A DNA stretch of 64,000 nt from Fibrobacterota bacterium (GTDB taxonomy: Bacteria; Fibrobacterota; Chitinivibrionia; Chitinivibrionales; Chitinispirillaceae), in contig JAEWVR010000018.1 in NCBI GenBank assembly GCA_023459055.1, forward strand, positions 233,405-297,404, given 5' to 3'. This document shows positions 18,969 through 28,207 of the stretch, one piece after another. How positions within the stretch are numbered: position 1 is the first letter of the stretch; each line of letters opens with the position of its first letter. Both the position numbers and the translations under genes were made by a program. Below the pieces are notes generated by a model. The model made no database searches, had not been told where the DNA came from, and worked only from the letters and a program-made list of their open reading frames with translations.

Positions 18969-19121
18969 GTCAGGTGGTCTGATATTAAAGAAACGAATGA
19001 ATACCGTCGCTACCATATCCACGAAACAAGTTTTCAGCGGGTGCTTAAACAGGCTGCAAAAGATGCATCAATTAACCTTTCTGTAAACCCACACATTTTG
19101 AATCGCATACCAAAAAAGTAA
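18969..19121 (+). pseudogene. Remnant of an integron-type tyrosine recombinase
   Basis: About 50 codons open between stops. They read EYRRYHIHETSFQRVLKQA, then a short segment up to VNPHI. This matches the region of integron integrases just before the HxxR active-site box (HLHETxxQRAVKxA, then H-T/I-LRHSFATH). Here the reading leaves the family at the expected HxLRHSFATH box and stops after IPKK, so both the N-terminal two thirds and the catalytic end are missing. It is a relic only. No attC array was seen around it. Confidence 0.6.
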
Positions 19122-19195
19122 TTAATGCAGAAAAATACAAAAATACGGGAAGCAAAAGCAGTGGCAATTCAAGGGATGGGATTAAAAGCAAGCAC

Positions 19196-19209
19196 ATACT
19201 ACTTGCTAC
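19196..19209 (-). repeat. Two-unit remnant of the GTAGYAA heptamer
   Basis: On the minus strand GTAGCAA and GTAGTAT, the same 7-bp family as at 3628-3669 and 4093-4141. As at slyD, the stop codon of the neighbouring gene (19199-19201) falls inside a unit at the same phase. Confidence 0.65.
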
Positions 19210-19753
19210 CACTCCCCACCACCCTCACATCCCCCATATCTATCTGAACTACCGCTGATCCCAAACTGTCAACTTCGATAACTAACTGTTTACTATTTCT
19301 TATTAACACAACAACACCGCAAACACCTTTAAGCGGCCCGGAAACGACCTCGACCTGAGATTCAATTGTAAACGTGTCGTCAAGTGGTTCCACACAGATT
19401 CCATGTTCAAGCGCCAAGTATATTGCGCTTAGTTCACTTACGAATTTTCTCTGATTTTTTACTTCGATAAGATTTACCACGCGTCCGGTCACAAATATTT
19501 TCTGAGGTACATCCTGCGCAAAACAGATATACCCCGGAAACAGGGGTACTTCAAATACTCTCTTTTTGTTTGTACCCGGACGACATGTTACTTTTTTGTA
19601 AATTGGCAGATAATACTCCACCGCATTATCAATAAAGTCAAACGCAAGCAGCTTCTCCTGGCGAGGCTTTACTTTTGCGATCCACCATCTGAAAGCAGCC
19701 TGCTCTATCGGGCGCGAGGGATATCGTGACGGGGGGATTCTTTCAACACTCAT
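19199..19753 (-). CDS. NusG-like antitermination factor of the RfaH/UpxY type
   Basis: Specialised NusG paralogue expected to bind RNA polymerase and promote elongation through particular long operons. NGN domain: WWIAKVKPRQEKLLAFDF (from about residue 23), then VPLFPGYICFA. C-terminal KOW: VEVVSGPLKGVCGVVV. At about 185 residues it is normal for UpxY-like proteins. I chose the ATG at 19753; a TTG at 19777 overlaps the ydcF stop and would add eight residues. The last residues (Ser-Lys and stop) come from a heptamer repeat. No capsule operon follows, so its target is unknown. Confidence 0.82.
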   Translation of the reverse strand: MSVERIPPSRYPSRPIEQAAFRWWIAKVKPRQEKLLAFDFIDNAVEYYLPIYKKVTCRPGTNKKRVFEVPLFPGYICFAQDVPQKIFVTGRVVNLIEVKNQRKFVSELSAIYLALEHGICVEPLDDTFTIESQVEVVSGPLKGVCGVVVLIRNSKQLVIEVDSLGSAVVQIDMGDVRVVGSGSK

Positions 19754-19773
19754 ACAACCAGCATTTTCACCCT

Positions 19774-20553
19774 TCAAATCCAGCCAAACAGTTTATATGC
19801 TAGTATACCATAATACTCATGGACTACTTCTGTAGACCGTTCAAACGCACTGACATTTGGAAAAAAATCGGTAGAGCGGCTGATCATTCTCCGTGTTGTG
19901 GAATAATCTGTCGGCGCAGTATAGATTGTAAAGCCGCCATATTTTTTGAACACTGCTACAGAGCGATACATATGTGATGCAGTCGTAACAAGAATGATTG
20001 TTCTTCCTACTCCCATTGAATCAAGTATTGCAGCGATATACTTTGGATGTTCATGAGTATTTCGTGCTTTATGCTCACGGATGATCGCCATTGAATCAAC
20101 GCCAATCGCCTGAAGCACCAGCGCGTTCTCCTCTGCTTCACTGGGATACTCAAAAAAAGAGGTTCCTACGTCCCCACCGGTAGTAACAAGCCGCTTACCA
20201 TACTCCATTTTGTAAAGTCTTGCTCCCAGAAGCATTCTATCACCGGCATCATTTATCTCCGGATATTTACGGGGAGGTACAAAAGGTACACCTCCTCCCC
20301 CAAGAACAACTATCGATGCGTCAGTACCGATTGGCGGAAGCGATTCTTTTACCTTGTATTCAAGCGTAGTGCCAAGAAGATGTGCTATTGGCGGAAGTGA
20401 AAAGAATATAAGCACCACAAAAGAACTGAGTGTTAAGATCCGGGTTGATTTAGCCTTTTTAAGAAAAGAACACAAAATCGCAAAAAAAAGAAGCGTAATT
20501 GCGAGCCCAAGTGGATACAGTGGTAACGCTATGAATTTTATAAGTATTGCCAT
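19774..20553 (-). CDS. YdcF/ElyC-family inner membrane protein (DUF218)
   Basis: Two N-terminal membrane segments (about 5-30 and 38-60) followed by a periplasmic DUF218 domain: VVLGGGGVPF (about 83-92), TTGGDVG, the EAEENALVLQAIGV segment and VTTASHMYRSVAVFKKYG. E. coli ElyC, of the same family, affects undecaprenyl-phosphate and envelope polysaccharide metabolism; the biochemical role is not settled. The NusG-like gene starts at or just after its stop, so the two may be co-transcribed. Confidence 0.85.
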   Translation of the reverse strand: MAILIKFIALPLYPLGLAITLLFFAILCSFLKKAKSTRILTLSSFVVLIFFSLPPIAHLLGTTLEYKVKESLPPIGTDASIVVLGGGGVPFVPPRKYPEINDAGDRMLLGARLYKMEYGKRLVTTGGDVGTSFFEYPSEAEENALVLQAIGVDSMAIIREHKARNTHEHPKYIAAILDSMGVGRTIILVTTASHMYRSVAVFKKYGGFTIYTAPTDYSTTRRMISRSTDFFPNVSAFERSTEVVHEYYGILAYKLFGWI

Positions 20554-20716
20554 TGAATTTCAACCTTTATTCTTTGCTGATGAACAATTTTAGCATAAAA
20601 TATAATTTATAGGATCGTTTTAAGTTGGTAAGAGTGTTTGTAATCCTTGATTTTTTACCTGCCTTTCGTTACTTTATATGTCTATTATTGTACGTTTAAC
20701 ATATTGAGGTGCCCAA

Positions 20717-22237
20717 ATGGCAAGAATTATTGATGAAGTTTCAAGGACATTTTCCGAGTACCTTCTTATCCCACGCCTCACAAAGAGGGAACATCAACCT
20801 AAAAACGCTTCTCTCAAAACGCCTGTAAGCAGATTCAAACGCGGTGAAAAACCAAAATTTTCTTTGAACATCCCATTCGTTACATCCAGTATGCAGTCAG
20901 TCAGCGGTTCCGAAATGGCAATCGCGCTTGCACGCATTGGTGGTCTTGCGTTTACGTTCTGTTCACAGACGATTGAGCAGCAGGTAGCCATGGTAGCAAA
21001 AGTAAAGATGCATAAAGCTGGATTTGTACAGTCAGATTCAAACCTCAGACCTGATAATACACTTGCAGATGCGCTTGCATTACGCAAGAAGAGTGGGCAT
21101 TCAACCATGCCGGTTACCGAGGATGGGAGCGGAAATGGAAAGTTTGTCGGTATTCTAACGGATAAGGATTTCTGGGAATTTGAAGATAATCTGAGCGGGC
21201 TGGTACGTGATTATATGACTCCGCTTGCAAATGTTGTTTACGGAACAAGTGGTATCACCCTTCATGATGCAAACATGCTGCTTCGTGAGCACAAAAAGGA
21301 ATGCCTGCCAATTCTTGACAACAAGGGTAATCTTCAGAGCCTTGTATTTAAAAAAGATTATTTTGACCACATGAACAATCCGGACGAACTGCTTGACACG
21401 CAGAAACGCCTTGCTGTGGGTGCTGGTGTCAACACACATGACTATGAAACCCGTGTTCCGGCGCTTATTAAAGCCGGTGCTGATGTGCTTTGCTTTGATT
21501 CATCGGATGGTTATACCGAGTTCCAGAAGGACGCAATGCTCTGGTGCAGAAAAGAATATGGCGATTCAGTTATAGTAGGTGGCGGAAATGTTGTTGATGG
21601 TGATGCATTCAGATATCTTGCAGAAGATGGACAGGCTGATTTTGTCAAGGTTGGAATTGGCGGAGGTTCAATCTGTATTACACGTGAACAAAAAGGTATC
21701 GGACGCGGACAGGCATCAGCACTTATGGCTGTGGTTGCAGAACGTGACAAATACTATAAAGAAACAGGTATTTACATTCCGGTATGCTCTGACGGTGGAT
21801 TGTCAAATGATACTCAGATCATTATTGCCCTTGCAATGGGTGCCGACTTTGTTATGATGGGCAGGTATTTTGCAATGACTTACGAAAGTCCTACTCCCAA
21901 AGTGTCAATTGGTGGTCGTATGTACAAACCATACTGGGGTGAAGGATCTAATCGCGCACGTAACTGGCAGCGTTATAATCAGGGAGCAGAATCCACAGAA
22001 AACCAGTTGAAATTTGAGGAAGGTGTTGATGCCTATGTGCCGATAGTCGGTTCAGTCAAGGATGTTACAGGTGTTACCCTGGCAAAACTCAGATCAACAA
22101 TGTGTAATATGGGTTCTTTGACTCTCAAGGAATTTACTGACAATGCAGTTCTTACCCGTATATCAGAGCAATCATTTGTTGAAGGTGGTACCTCAACAGT
22201 GACTACTCTTGACAAAGAGAGACCACGGGAAGTCTGA
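20717..22237 (+). CDS. guaB: Inosine-5'-monophosphate dehydrogenase
   Basis: Oxidises IMP to XMP, the first step towards GMP. The TIM barrel is interrupted by two CBS repeats (about 105-220). The catalytic loop GIGGGSICITREQKGIGRGQ carries the Cys at 320. The flap contains the Arg-Tyr pair in ARNWQRY. Sequence features (YWGEGSNRARNW, FEEGVDAYVP) place it in the clostridial/anaerobe branch rather than the E. coli type. It is monocistronic, 506 residues, with a palindromic hairpin downstream. Confidence 0.95.
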   Translation: MARIIDEVSRTFSEYLLIPRLTKREHQPKNASLKTPVSRFKRGEKPKFSLNIPFVTSSMQSVSGSEMAIALARIGGLAFTFCSQTIEQQVAMVAKVKMHKAGFVQSDSNLRPDNTLADALALRKKSGHSTMPVTEDGSGNGKFVGILTDKDFWEFEDNLSGLVRDYMTPLANVVYGTSGITLHDANMLLREHKKECLPILDNKGNLQSLVFKKDYFDHMNNPDELLDTQKRLAVGAGVNTHDYETRVPALIKAGADVLCFDSSDGYTEFQKDAMLWCRKEYGDSVIVGGGNVVDGDAFRYLAEDGQADFVKVGIGGGSICITREQKGIGRGQASALMAVVAERDKYYKETGIYIPVCSDGGLSNDTQIIIALAMGADFVMMGRYFAMTYESPTPKVSIGGRMYKPYWGEGSNRARNWQRYNQGAESTENQLKFEEGVDAYVPIVGSVKDVTGVTLAKLRSTMCNMGSLTLKEFTDNAVLTRISEQSFVEGGTSTVTTLDKERPREV

Positions 22238-22625
22238 CCCACGCAGATTCTGCCCATTGTAATAAACAAGACGCGCATATGCGCGTCATTATATTTATAT
22301 CATTATATCATTCCTGCATTTGTAATTTTGAGTATATAGTATACAAAGCCCCGCAGCAGTACATGTTTGTTATAACAGTATTACCAATATGTTTTTTTTC
22401 CACATGTGACAGGCGTATCAATGTAATAATTACATTTCAGAATGCGTGATTTTGTGTATGCAGGTAGACAATAAATCGATAAATTCTCCGAATACACTAC
22501 AAAAGAATCTGATTTATGCAAAATTTGAGTGCTTTTTTTTTGGCAATAATTTACACTATTATGCGAATATATTAAAAAATTACTACGTTTAATCACTAAC
22601 ACAAATACAATCAAGGAGCGTCACT
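22238..22625. other. Gene-less stretch between guaB and htrA
   Basis: Contains the palindromic hairpin at 22270-22287 and AT-rich sequence that should include the htrA promoter. A minus-strand frame at 22381-22614 has no ribosome site or domain and looks like chance. Confidence 0.5.
22270..22287. terminator. Perfect palindrome after guaB, probable terminator
   Basis: Eighteen-bp perfect palindrome GACGCGCATATGCGCGTC 32 bp after the guaB stop, followed by an AT-rich but not pure T tail. It could serve as terminator or as a protein site. Confidence 0.55.
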
Positions 22626-24203
22626 GTGAAAGCAGGATTTTTTAAAAAGCCTATGTTTTCAATATCAGTTCTTGCTGGTATCATTGCAACCATATCTGTT
22701 ATCTACACAACCTGTTCCTTTGCAGAGGGAGAAAGACCATCACGGGGGTCAATAGCATTCGGGGCTGACAAACAGCCTGATATTAAAACTCCTCCCCAGC
22801 TTGAAGGTTTCAAGACTGTTTTTGCAGACCTTGCTGAAAAGGTAATACCTACTGTTGTGCAGGTTATTCCGACAAAGGTTGACACAATCGTATTCACCAA
22901 CAATCCATTTTACCAGTATTTTGGTGATCCGTTTGGTTTTGACGATTTCTTTGGCAACCCCCGCGGTCAGCAGCCGCGCAGACAACAGCCGCAAATGCAG
23001 AAAAAGGAGTATCGGCAGCAGAGCCTGGGTTCTGGTGTAATCGTATCAAAAGATGGCTACATTATGACAAACTACCACGTCGTTGCAGGTGCCAACGAAA
23101 TACAGGTCAAGACATCTGACAACCGTAGTTTTGAAGCAACAATAGTCGGATCAGACTCGCTTGCCGATGTCGCTGTTATAAAAATTAAAGAAAAAGTAAA
23201 AGACCTCCCTGTTGCATACCTTGGTAACAGTGATGAGATTCGTCCGGGTGACTGGGCTGTTGCAATCGGCAACCCATTCAGCCTGTCATCATCGGTAACC
23301 CTTGGTATTGTATCTGCACTTGGAAGAACTGCAAGTAATAATGGGAACAGCTATCAAAATTTTATCCAGACTGACGCAGCAATCAATCCTGGAAACTCCG
23401 GCGGTGCACTTGTTAACATCAAAGGAGAGCTCATAGGTATCAACACCATGATCTATACCCAGTCTGGTGGGTATATGGGTATTGGTTTTGCGATTCCGAT
23501 CAACATGGCAAAAAGAATCATGGAAGATCTTATCTATGAAGGAAAGGTTTCCCGCGGTTGGCTTGGTGTGATGATTCAGGAACTTGATCAGGCAACTATC
23601 GAGGGTTTTGGCCTTGCTCCAAATACTAAAGGCGTGCTTATCGGTGATGTCTTTAAAGACCAGCCAGCAGCAAAGGCCGGGATCAAGCGTGGTGATATAA
23701 TTCAAACCTTTGATGGTAAAGCTGTAACAAATCCTAACGAACTGCGTAATGAAGTAGCAACTGTTCATCCTGGAAAAAAGGTTCCTGTTGAGATTCTCAG
23801 ATCCGGTAAAAAACAAACCGTCTATGTTACTCTATCGGGACGTGATAAAGATGGGGCAAAAACAGAATCAGAGGAAACCAAGGCAGAAGCTGATACTCCG
23901 GCATCAGATAATGTATCACTGCTGGGAATCAAAGCTGGTAACCTTACTGGAGAATTAAGAGAGCAGCTTGATCTTGACAAAAACACACAGGGTGTTGTTG
24001 TGCTTGAAGTAAAGGCCGGATCACCTGCTGAAGGGGCTGGAATTCAACAGAATGATGTTATTTTACAGGCTAACCGGCAGGACATAACAAATGTTGCTTC
24101 ATTTAAAGCTGCAACAAAAGGTATAAAAGCTGGTGACTCAGTACTGCTTCTGATCCAACGTGAAGGAAATACTTTTTACAAAGCTTTCAAAATAAAGAAA
24201 TAA
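22626..24203 (+). CDS. htrA: Periplasmic Do/HtrA-family serine protease
   Basis: Envelope quality-control protease. N-terminal signal or anchor (about 8-33), then trypsin-like domain with the triad H151 (NYHVV), D181 (LADVAV) and S258 (GNSGG). Two PDZ domains follow: RGWLGVMIQEL to about 410, and LLGIKAGNLTGEL to the end. The loop before the protease core is rich in Gln/Phe (about 92-130). The start is GTG with AAGGAG 7 nt upstream. Length (525) is normal for DegP/DegQ. A strong terminator follows. Confidence 0.94.
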   Translation: MKAGFFKKPMFSISVLAGIIATISVIYTTCSFAEGERPSRGSIAFGADKQPDIKTPPQLEGFKTVFADLAEKVIPTVVQVIPTKVDTIVFTNNPFYQYFGDPFGFDDFFGNPRGQQPRRQQPQMQKKEYRQQSLGSGVIVSKDGYIMTNYHVVAGANEIQVKTSDNRSFEATIVGSDSLADVAVIKIKEKVKDLPVAYLGNSDEIRPGDWAVAIGNPFSLSSSVTLGIVSALGRTASNNGNSYQNFIQTDAAINPGNSGGALVNIKGELIGINTMIYTQSGGYMGIGFAIPINMAKRIMEDLIYEGKVSRGWLGVMIQELDQATIEGFGLAPNTKGVLIGDVFKDQPAAKAGIKRGDIIQTFDGKAVTNPNELRNEVATVHPGKKVPVEILRSGKKQTVYVTLSGRDKDGAKTESEETKAEADTPASDNVSLLGIKAGNLTGELREQLDLDKNTQGVVVLEVKAGSPAEGAGIQQNDVILQANRQDITNVASFKAATKGIKAGDSVLLLIQREGNTFYKAFKIKK

Positions 24204-24222
24204 AGCTACCTCCTCCTTTTAG

Positions 24223-24261
24223 AAAATGGCATTCTTTACTGCACTTAAAGAATGCCATTTT
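24223..24261 (+). terminator. Rho-independent terminator of htrA
   Basis: Long stem AAAATGGCATTCTTTA... paired with TTAAAGAATGCCATTTT, followed by more T residues, about 20 bp after the htrA stop. Confidence 0.92.
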
Positions 24262-24447
24262 TTTCAGCATGATCCCTTGCGCCATCCTCAGAAAATTTCA
24301 TATACCTGATTCCACTTGACTCTATACATTAGTGAGAGTTATCTTTCTATTTACCATAAATGCAGCAGTAAATTTCTGCATGTTTTTTAAATTTGCCTTA
24401 TATTGCACATTGTATACAATTTTAATCTTCAAAAGAGAGGATATCTG

Positions 24448-25329
24448 ATGAATAGAAGAAGTTTGATAGGAATTTTCAGTTTAACCGCATTATTAATTGC
24501 CGGTTGCGGCGTTTCTGAAAAAACGATCCAGGATGGTCAGGCTAAGATCGACGCTCTCAAAGCAAAAGGTGTGCCGGATTCATTACTGTCACAATCAAAG
24601 CTGTATCTTCGCATGGCGAGTGATGGCATACTTCACAAGAATAGCACAGAATCATCAAAAGGAATGAGTGAATTTAAAAAGGAAATTGCCAACGTTGAAA
24701 AATCTGCTGCGTCAGTAATCAGTCAGATGGATTCCGAAATCGGCACAGTCCGCAGTCAGGCAGAATCAATTAAAGCACGGCTTACCGGACATCAGGTTTT
24801 CAAACTGGACAGTGCAATGAAAGTTGTAGATTCACTTCTTGGTGTCAACAATAAAGCGGAAGCTGTTGCAAAAATCAGAAAAGTCCAGAAACTGCTTCCG
24901 GTTCTTATCGAGGATGAAAGAAAAGCTAATGAAATTAAAGATAAAGTTTATGGTACCTGGACTTGCACAAACGTAACAAAACACTCTGAGGATCCGACTG
25001 TTAATGCAGTTGAAAAGAAAATTTTTATTCTTAACAGGGATGGAAGTGCCAAGTTTATTGAAAAAAAATCGGGTAAAAGCGGTCCCTATCTGAAAGAAGA
25101 CTATGAATATAATTCATATGGTACATTCGGTTTCATGGGCGATACAGTATACCTGTCTATCAACAGATTCGTAGCTGTAAAACAGAATTTTACCCGCATG
25201 ACAGATGTAAAGAAAAAAATCTGGACACCAGATAACCACCCATCATATGATACGACTATTACCGACAAGAGCCAGGATCGCTTTGTTGCGTATCAGGATC
25301 TGCTTGCTGATTTTGTACGCGCTAAATAA
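24448..25329 (+). CDS. Lipoprotein with helical N-terminal half, unknown function
   Basis: From the ATG at 24448 (GAGAGG 7 nt upstream) the protein starts with a clear lipoprotein signal: hydrophobic stretch then LIAGCG, Cys near residue 21. Residues about 25-175 are helical and charged (KKEIANVEKSAASVISQM and similar), likely coiled coil. The C-terminal 130 residues form a strand-rich domain with two Trp (YGTWTCTNV) that looks lipocalin-like in length and Trp placement, an uncertain comparison. The frame opens 15 codons earlier without a ribosome site. Not a family I recognise. Confidence 0.72.
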   Translation: MNRRSLIGIFSLTALLIAGCGVSEKTIQDGQAKIDALKAKGVPDSLLSQSKLYLRMASDGILHKNSTESSKGMSEFKKEIANVEKSAASVISQMDSEIGTVRSQAESIKARLTGHQVFKLDSAMKVVDSLLGVNNKAEAVAKIRKVQKLLPVLIEDERKANEIKDKVYGTWTCTNVTKHSEDPTVNAVEKKIFILNRDGSAKFIEKKSGKSGPYLKEDYEYNSYGTFGFMGDTVYLSINRFVAVKQNFTRMTDVKKKIWTPDNHPSYDTTITDKSQDRFVAYQDLLADFVRAK

Positions 25330-25361
25330 GTGATAAGTGGTACTTAACGTGTGCCATTTTT

Positions 25362-25387
25362 AAGACAAGGCATTATCGCCTTGTCTT
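25362..25387 (+). terminator. Terminator between converging genes
   Basis: Ten-bp perfect stem AAGACAAGGC/GCCTTGTCTT with 6-nt loop and a TTTT tail on the plus strand. It ends the lipoprotein transcript and lies just past the mlaC-like stop on the other strand. Confidence 0.85.
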
Positions 25388-25389
25388 TT

Positions 25390-25989
25390 TTATTTGTAAG
25401 AACTTTCGTTGTAACTATCGGCCTTTTTCTGAAGCAGGGATATCAGCTCATTGAGTGTTTTTGTTTTTAAAAGTTCTGTAAACTGTTCACGATAGGTGCG
25501 TACCGTTGACATATCACCTATCACCAGATCCCATACCTTCCACAGTCCGTTACTCATTTGCATCTTGTAAACAATATCTGTTTGCTTATCCTTATAACGC
25601 ACATGTGCTTTTAATGTCACTTTTTCTGCTGATGAATCCTGTATGGTATACATTACAGAATCAGCCTGATACATTTCCAGTTTGGTAATTGAAGCATTTT
25701 TAATCATTCGTTCGAACTGATTTACAAAAGAACTTCTTTGTGCTGTTGATGCACTATCCCATATAGTTTTTGGCAGTGCTCGCTGCCCCATCACCTGAAA
25801 ATCGAATATACCGTTAACCAGAGCGATAATTTTATTTTTATTATGATCATTTTGTAATGCGTTGTATGCCTTAATTGCACTCTGCAGCTCTTTATCTTTG
25901 CCTTTGATTAACTCAACCGGTCCCTGTTGAGCAACAACCAGTATGGCAGTCATACAAAAAAAACACCAGAATTTCACACACATATTCAT
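25390..25989 (-). CDS. MlaC/Ttg2D-family periplasmic lipid carrier
   Basis: Periplasmic phospholipid-shuttle type protein. Start set at the ATG at 25989 (GAGAGG 4 nt upstream), which gives a signal peptide cut near VVAQQ. The body shows family features: IIALVNGIFDFQVMGQRALP, SFVNQFERMIKNA, YKMQMSNGLWKVWDLVIGDMS, then a C-terminal helix. It is the last gene of the block that starts with the inositol synthase. Related carriers pair with RND exporters in hopanoid clusters (HpnM/HpnN), so I infer it accepts a lipid delivered by the RND protein upstream. Confidence 0.82.
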   Translation of the reverse strand: MNMCVKFWCFFCMTAILVVAQQGPVELIKGKDKELQSAIKAYNALQNDHNKNKIIALVNGIFDFQVMGQRALPKTIWDSASTAQRSSFVNQFERMIKNASITKLEMYQADSVMYTIQDSSAEKVTLKAHVRYKDKQTDIVYKMQMSNGLWKVWDLVIGDMSTVRTYREQFTELLKTKTLNELISLLQKKADSYNESSYK

Positions 25990-26084
25990 TGTCACCTCTC
26001 TTTTTACATCAGGTAAAACTTTTGAATAATACACTATCAGATAATTAACTATAAACACGTTCTACTATGTAGTTACTTATTATA

Positions 26085-27452
26085 TCAGTTTGATTTATTT
26101 ACATTTTGCAAATATTCATCAAATGTCAAACCTGTTTTGACCATTAAATCTGCAACCGCAATATTGTAATCAAGAATCGCACCTGCATAATTTTTCCTGC
26201 AGAGTATATTCTTTTCGTACGATGAAACCAGTTGTTTAATTTTCGAATGGTCCAGATCGTATTTAATTGCTACCGATTTCATTAAAGCTTCTGAATTATC
26301 AAGAGAGACTTTTGCACTTTCGCAGCGTTTTTTATAGACGAATACTTTATTGAATTGCGTTTCCAGTTCAAGCACTAATCCGTTTGATGCATATGTTTCC
26401 TTATAGTGCACCTTGTCAAGTTCATTCTTTTCTTTAAGGTATTTATCCTTTAATGACCAATAGTTGAGATTGAATCTCAATCCAATACCAAGTGAGCCTT
26501 CTTTATTGTTATATGGATTCAAAAGATCATCAGTACCATTCGACATATTTTTATCAATAACCACCCTGGAGAGCTTTATTCCCCCGACAGCAAATACATC
26601 TGGTAAAAGTTCTCCAATTGCTGTATTTACAACCATTTGCTGTGCTTTAATACCAATTTGTAACCTCTGCAGATCCGGTTGATAGTAAAGAAGCAGTTTT
26701 TTGAGTGTATCAAGCGGTCCCGTTTTTTCAGTACGTATTGACAATATGCTATCTTTAAACGAAAAATTGCTATCCTGAATACAAAAAGTAATCGCCCGGT
26801 GTACAGCCTCCAGACCATGCTCAGCCTGATACAATCCATCATCAATCGTAAACATCTGCGCCTTAAGCTCCAAAAGATCATCCTGTGTTACATCACTACG
26901 TTCGTTATCAAGATCATCTTTAACTTTTTTAATAGCTTTTTCAAGGTTACTTTTTACCTCTGTAGCAAGTGACATCATTTGCTTTACATAGATATATTTG
27001 TAATAAAGTTCCTGCAACGATTTGGATAACTCTATTGATGCCTTTCTTTTTTCACACTCTGTCAAAGTTATTGCATAGGTTGATGCTTTCATTCCATGTA
27101 TCAATCTGTCTATATTTAATGGCTGCATCAGTTTAATTTCTGTGCCAAAAAACGGATCAATTGTACCAAAATCATATGTAGCATCAGCATTGCCATTCGC
27201 ATCATGTGTTATACTATACCGGGGAGCAGGACCAACAGCAAAGGATACCTCCAGTTTTGGAATAATTGCACTATTTCGCATTGCCTGCTTTTGTAATTCA
27301 GCCTTCTTTATTTCAAAACTTTTTTCCTGAATTTTCGGTTCATTTGCCAGCCCTTTATTTACAAATGAGTGTAAATCAAGAGTACCGTTTCCCTCTTGTG
27401 CAAAAAGCCAGCTGGCATTAAACAGAATAATACTAAAAAGTATTTTATTCAT
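26085..27452 (-). CDS. TolC-family outer membrane protein
   Basis: Outer-membrane efflux channel family: signal peptide (1-18, cut near LFAQE), long heptad helices (KSFEIKKAELQKQAM, YIYVKQMMSLATEVKSNLEKA), and paired internal repeats with barrel strands (FGTEIKLMQPLN; GLRFNLNYWS). Length 455 is normal. Its ATG overlaps the DUF3047 stop by 4 bp. No membrane fusion protein is encoded nearby, so the partner in the inner membrane may be the RND/MMPL protein or the channel may act alone. Confidence 0.85.
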   Translation of the reverse strand: MNKILFSIILFNASWLFAQEGNGTLDLHSFVNKGLANEPKIQEKSFEIKKAELQKQAMRNSAIIPKLEVSFAVGPAPRYSITHDANGNADATYDFGTIDPFFGTEIKLMQPLNIDRLIHGMKASTYAITLTECEKRKASIELSKSLQELYYKYIYVKQMMSLATEVKSNLEKAIKKVKDDLDNERSDVTQDDLLELKAQMFTIDDGLYQAEHGLEAVHRAITFCIQDSNFSFKDSILSIRTEKTGPLDTLKKLLLYYQPDLQRLQIGIKAQQMVVNTAIGELLPDVFAVGGIKLSRVVIDKNMSNGTDDLLNPYNNKEGSLGIGLRFNLNYWSLKDKYLKEKNELDKVHYKETYASNGLVLELETQFNKVFVYKKRCESAKVSLDNSEALMKSVAIKYDLDHSKIKQLVSSYEKNILCRKNYAGAILDYNIAVADLMVKTGLTFDEYLQNVNKSN

Positions 27453-28207
27453 TTATCACCTGACATTTTAAAATCTGCATAATCGGCAACAACCACACTT
27501 TTTGTTGCATCACCATCAGAGAGTATTCCAATGCCTTTAAGTTCAGGACACTTATCAACCTTGTAAATTCTCTTAAAGTCACTTCTGACATCAACATCGA
27601 CTTTTTTCCACTGTCCCGTGTCATTTGCTGACCATGTATTTGCAACCACCACATACATCTGCTGAATTGGATACAACGCTGGATCTTTACGGATAATTGT
27701 TCCCTGTGGTACGACCGAACTGTACACATACTTTATGCAATATGTTTTTATTTTATCTTTAAAAATGAGATATACAGCACACCCTGAATCATTAAGCCCA
27801 TTAATTCGTTCATCAGCACCCTCCGGGGGTGTTATTAACCGCCACAACCAGGAAACACGCTCAACATTTCGTAGTGTATCAGGTAATTTGTATCCATACC
27901 GTACTACCTTATTTGGAGGAACATAGTGAGAATGAATGTATTCCAATCCTGAATCATTCATCATAATTTCATAATAGTTTTTGTCACCTGACAATTGATC
28001 TATTTTTGTAAATTGACGCATATGTAAATTATATAAATAGCCATCAGGATTACCGGGAGCCTTCAGGATAGTTTCAATTACGGTATTACCCGGATTAAGA
28101 TCATTACCGGAATGTCGTGTTTTGATATCAGCATTAGTAGATATAGACAACCCTGAAATCAAAATTACCAGAGATAACGTATTCTTATACAAACTTTTTT
28201 TTCTCAT
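27449..28207 (-). CDS. DUF3047 periplasmic protein
   Basis: Secreted protein (signal peptide about 1-26, cut near STNA) with the hallmarks of DUF3047: VSWLWRL, then YLIFKDKIKTYCIKYVYSS, the VPQGTII turn, VVANTWSANDTGQWKKVDVDVRSD, and the closing ELKGIGILSDGDATK. Function of the family is unknown. It overlaps both neighbours by 4 bp, which argues that it works with the glycosyltransferase and the TolC-like protein. Confidence 0.82.
   Translation of the reverse strand: MRKKSLYKNTLSLVILISGLSISTNADIKTRHSGNDLNPGNTVIETILKAPGNPDGYLYNLHMRQFTKIDQLSGDKNYYEIMMNDSGLEYIHSHYVPPNKVVRYGYKLPDTLRNVERVSWLWRLITPPEGADERINGLNDSGCAVYLIFKDKIKTYCIKYVYSSVVPQGTIIRKDPALYPIQQMYVVVANTWSANDTGQWKKVDVDVRSDFKRIYKVDKCPELKGIGILSDGDATKSVVVADYADFKMSGDK

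Larger units (their letters stand above)
18649..19198. other. Stretch with terminator and integrase remnant
   Basis: After the esterase terminator (18691-18727) the only recognisable coding material is the tyrosine-recombinase fragment at 18969-19121. The short minus-strand frames at 18707-19022 show no ribosome sites and no domain. Confidence 0.6.
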
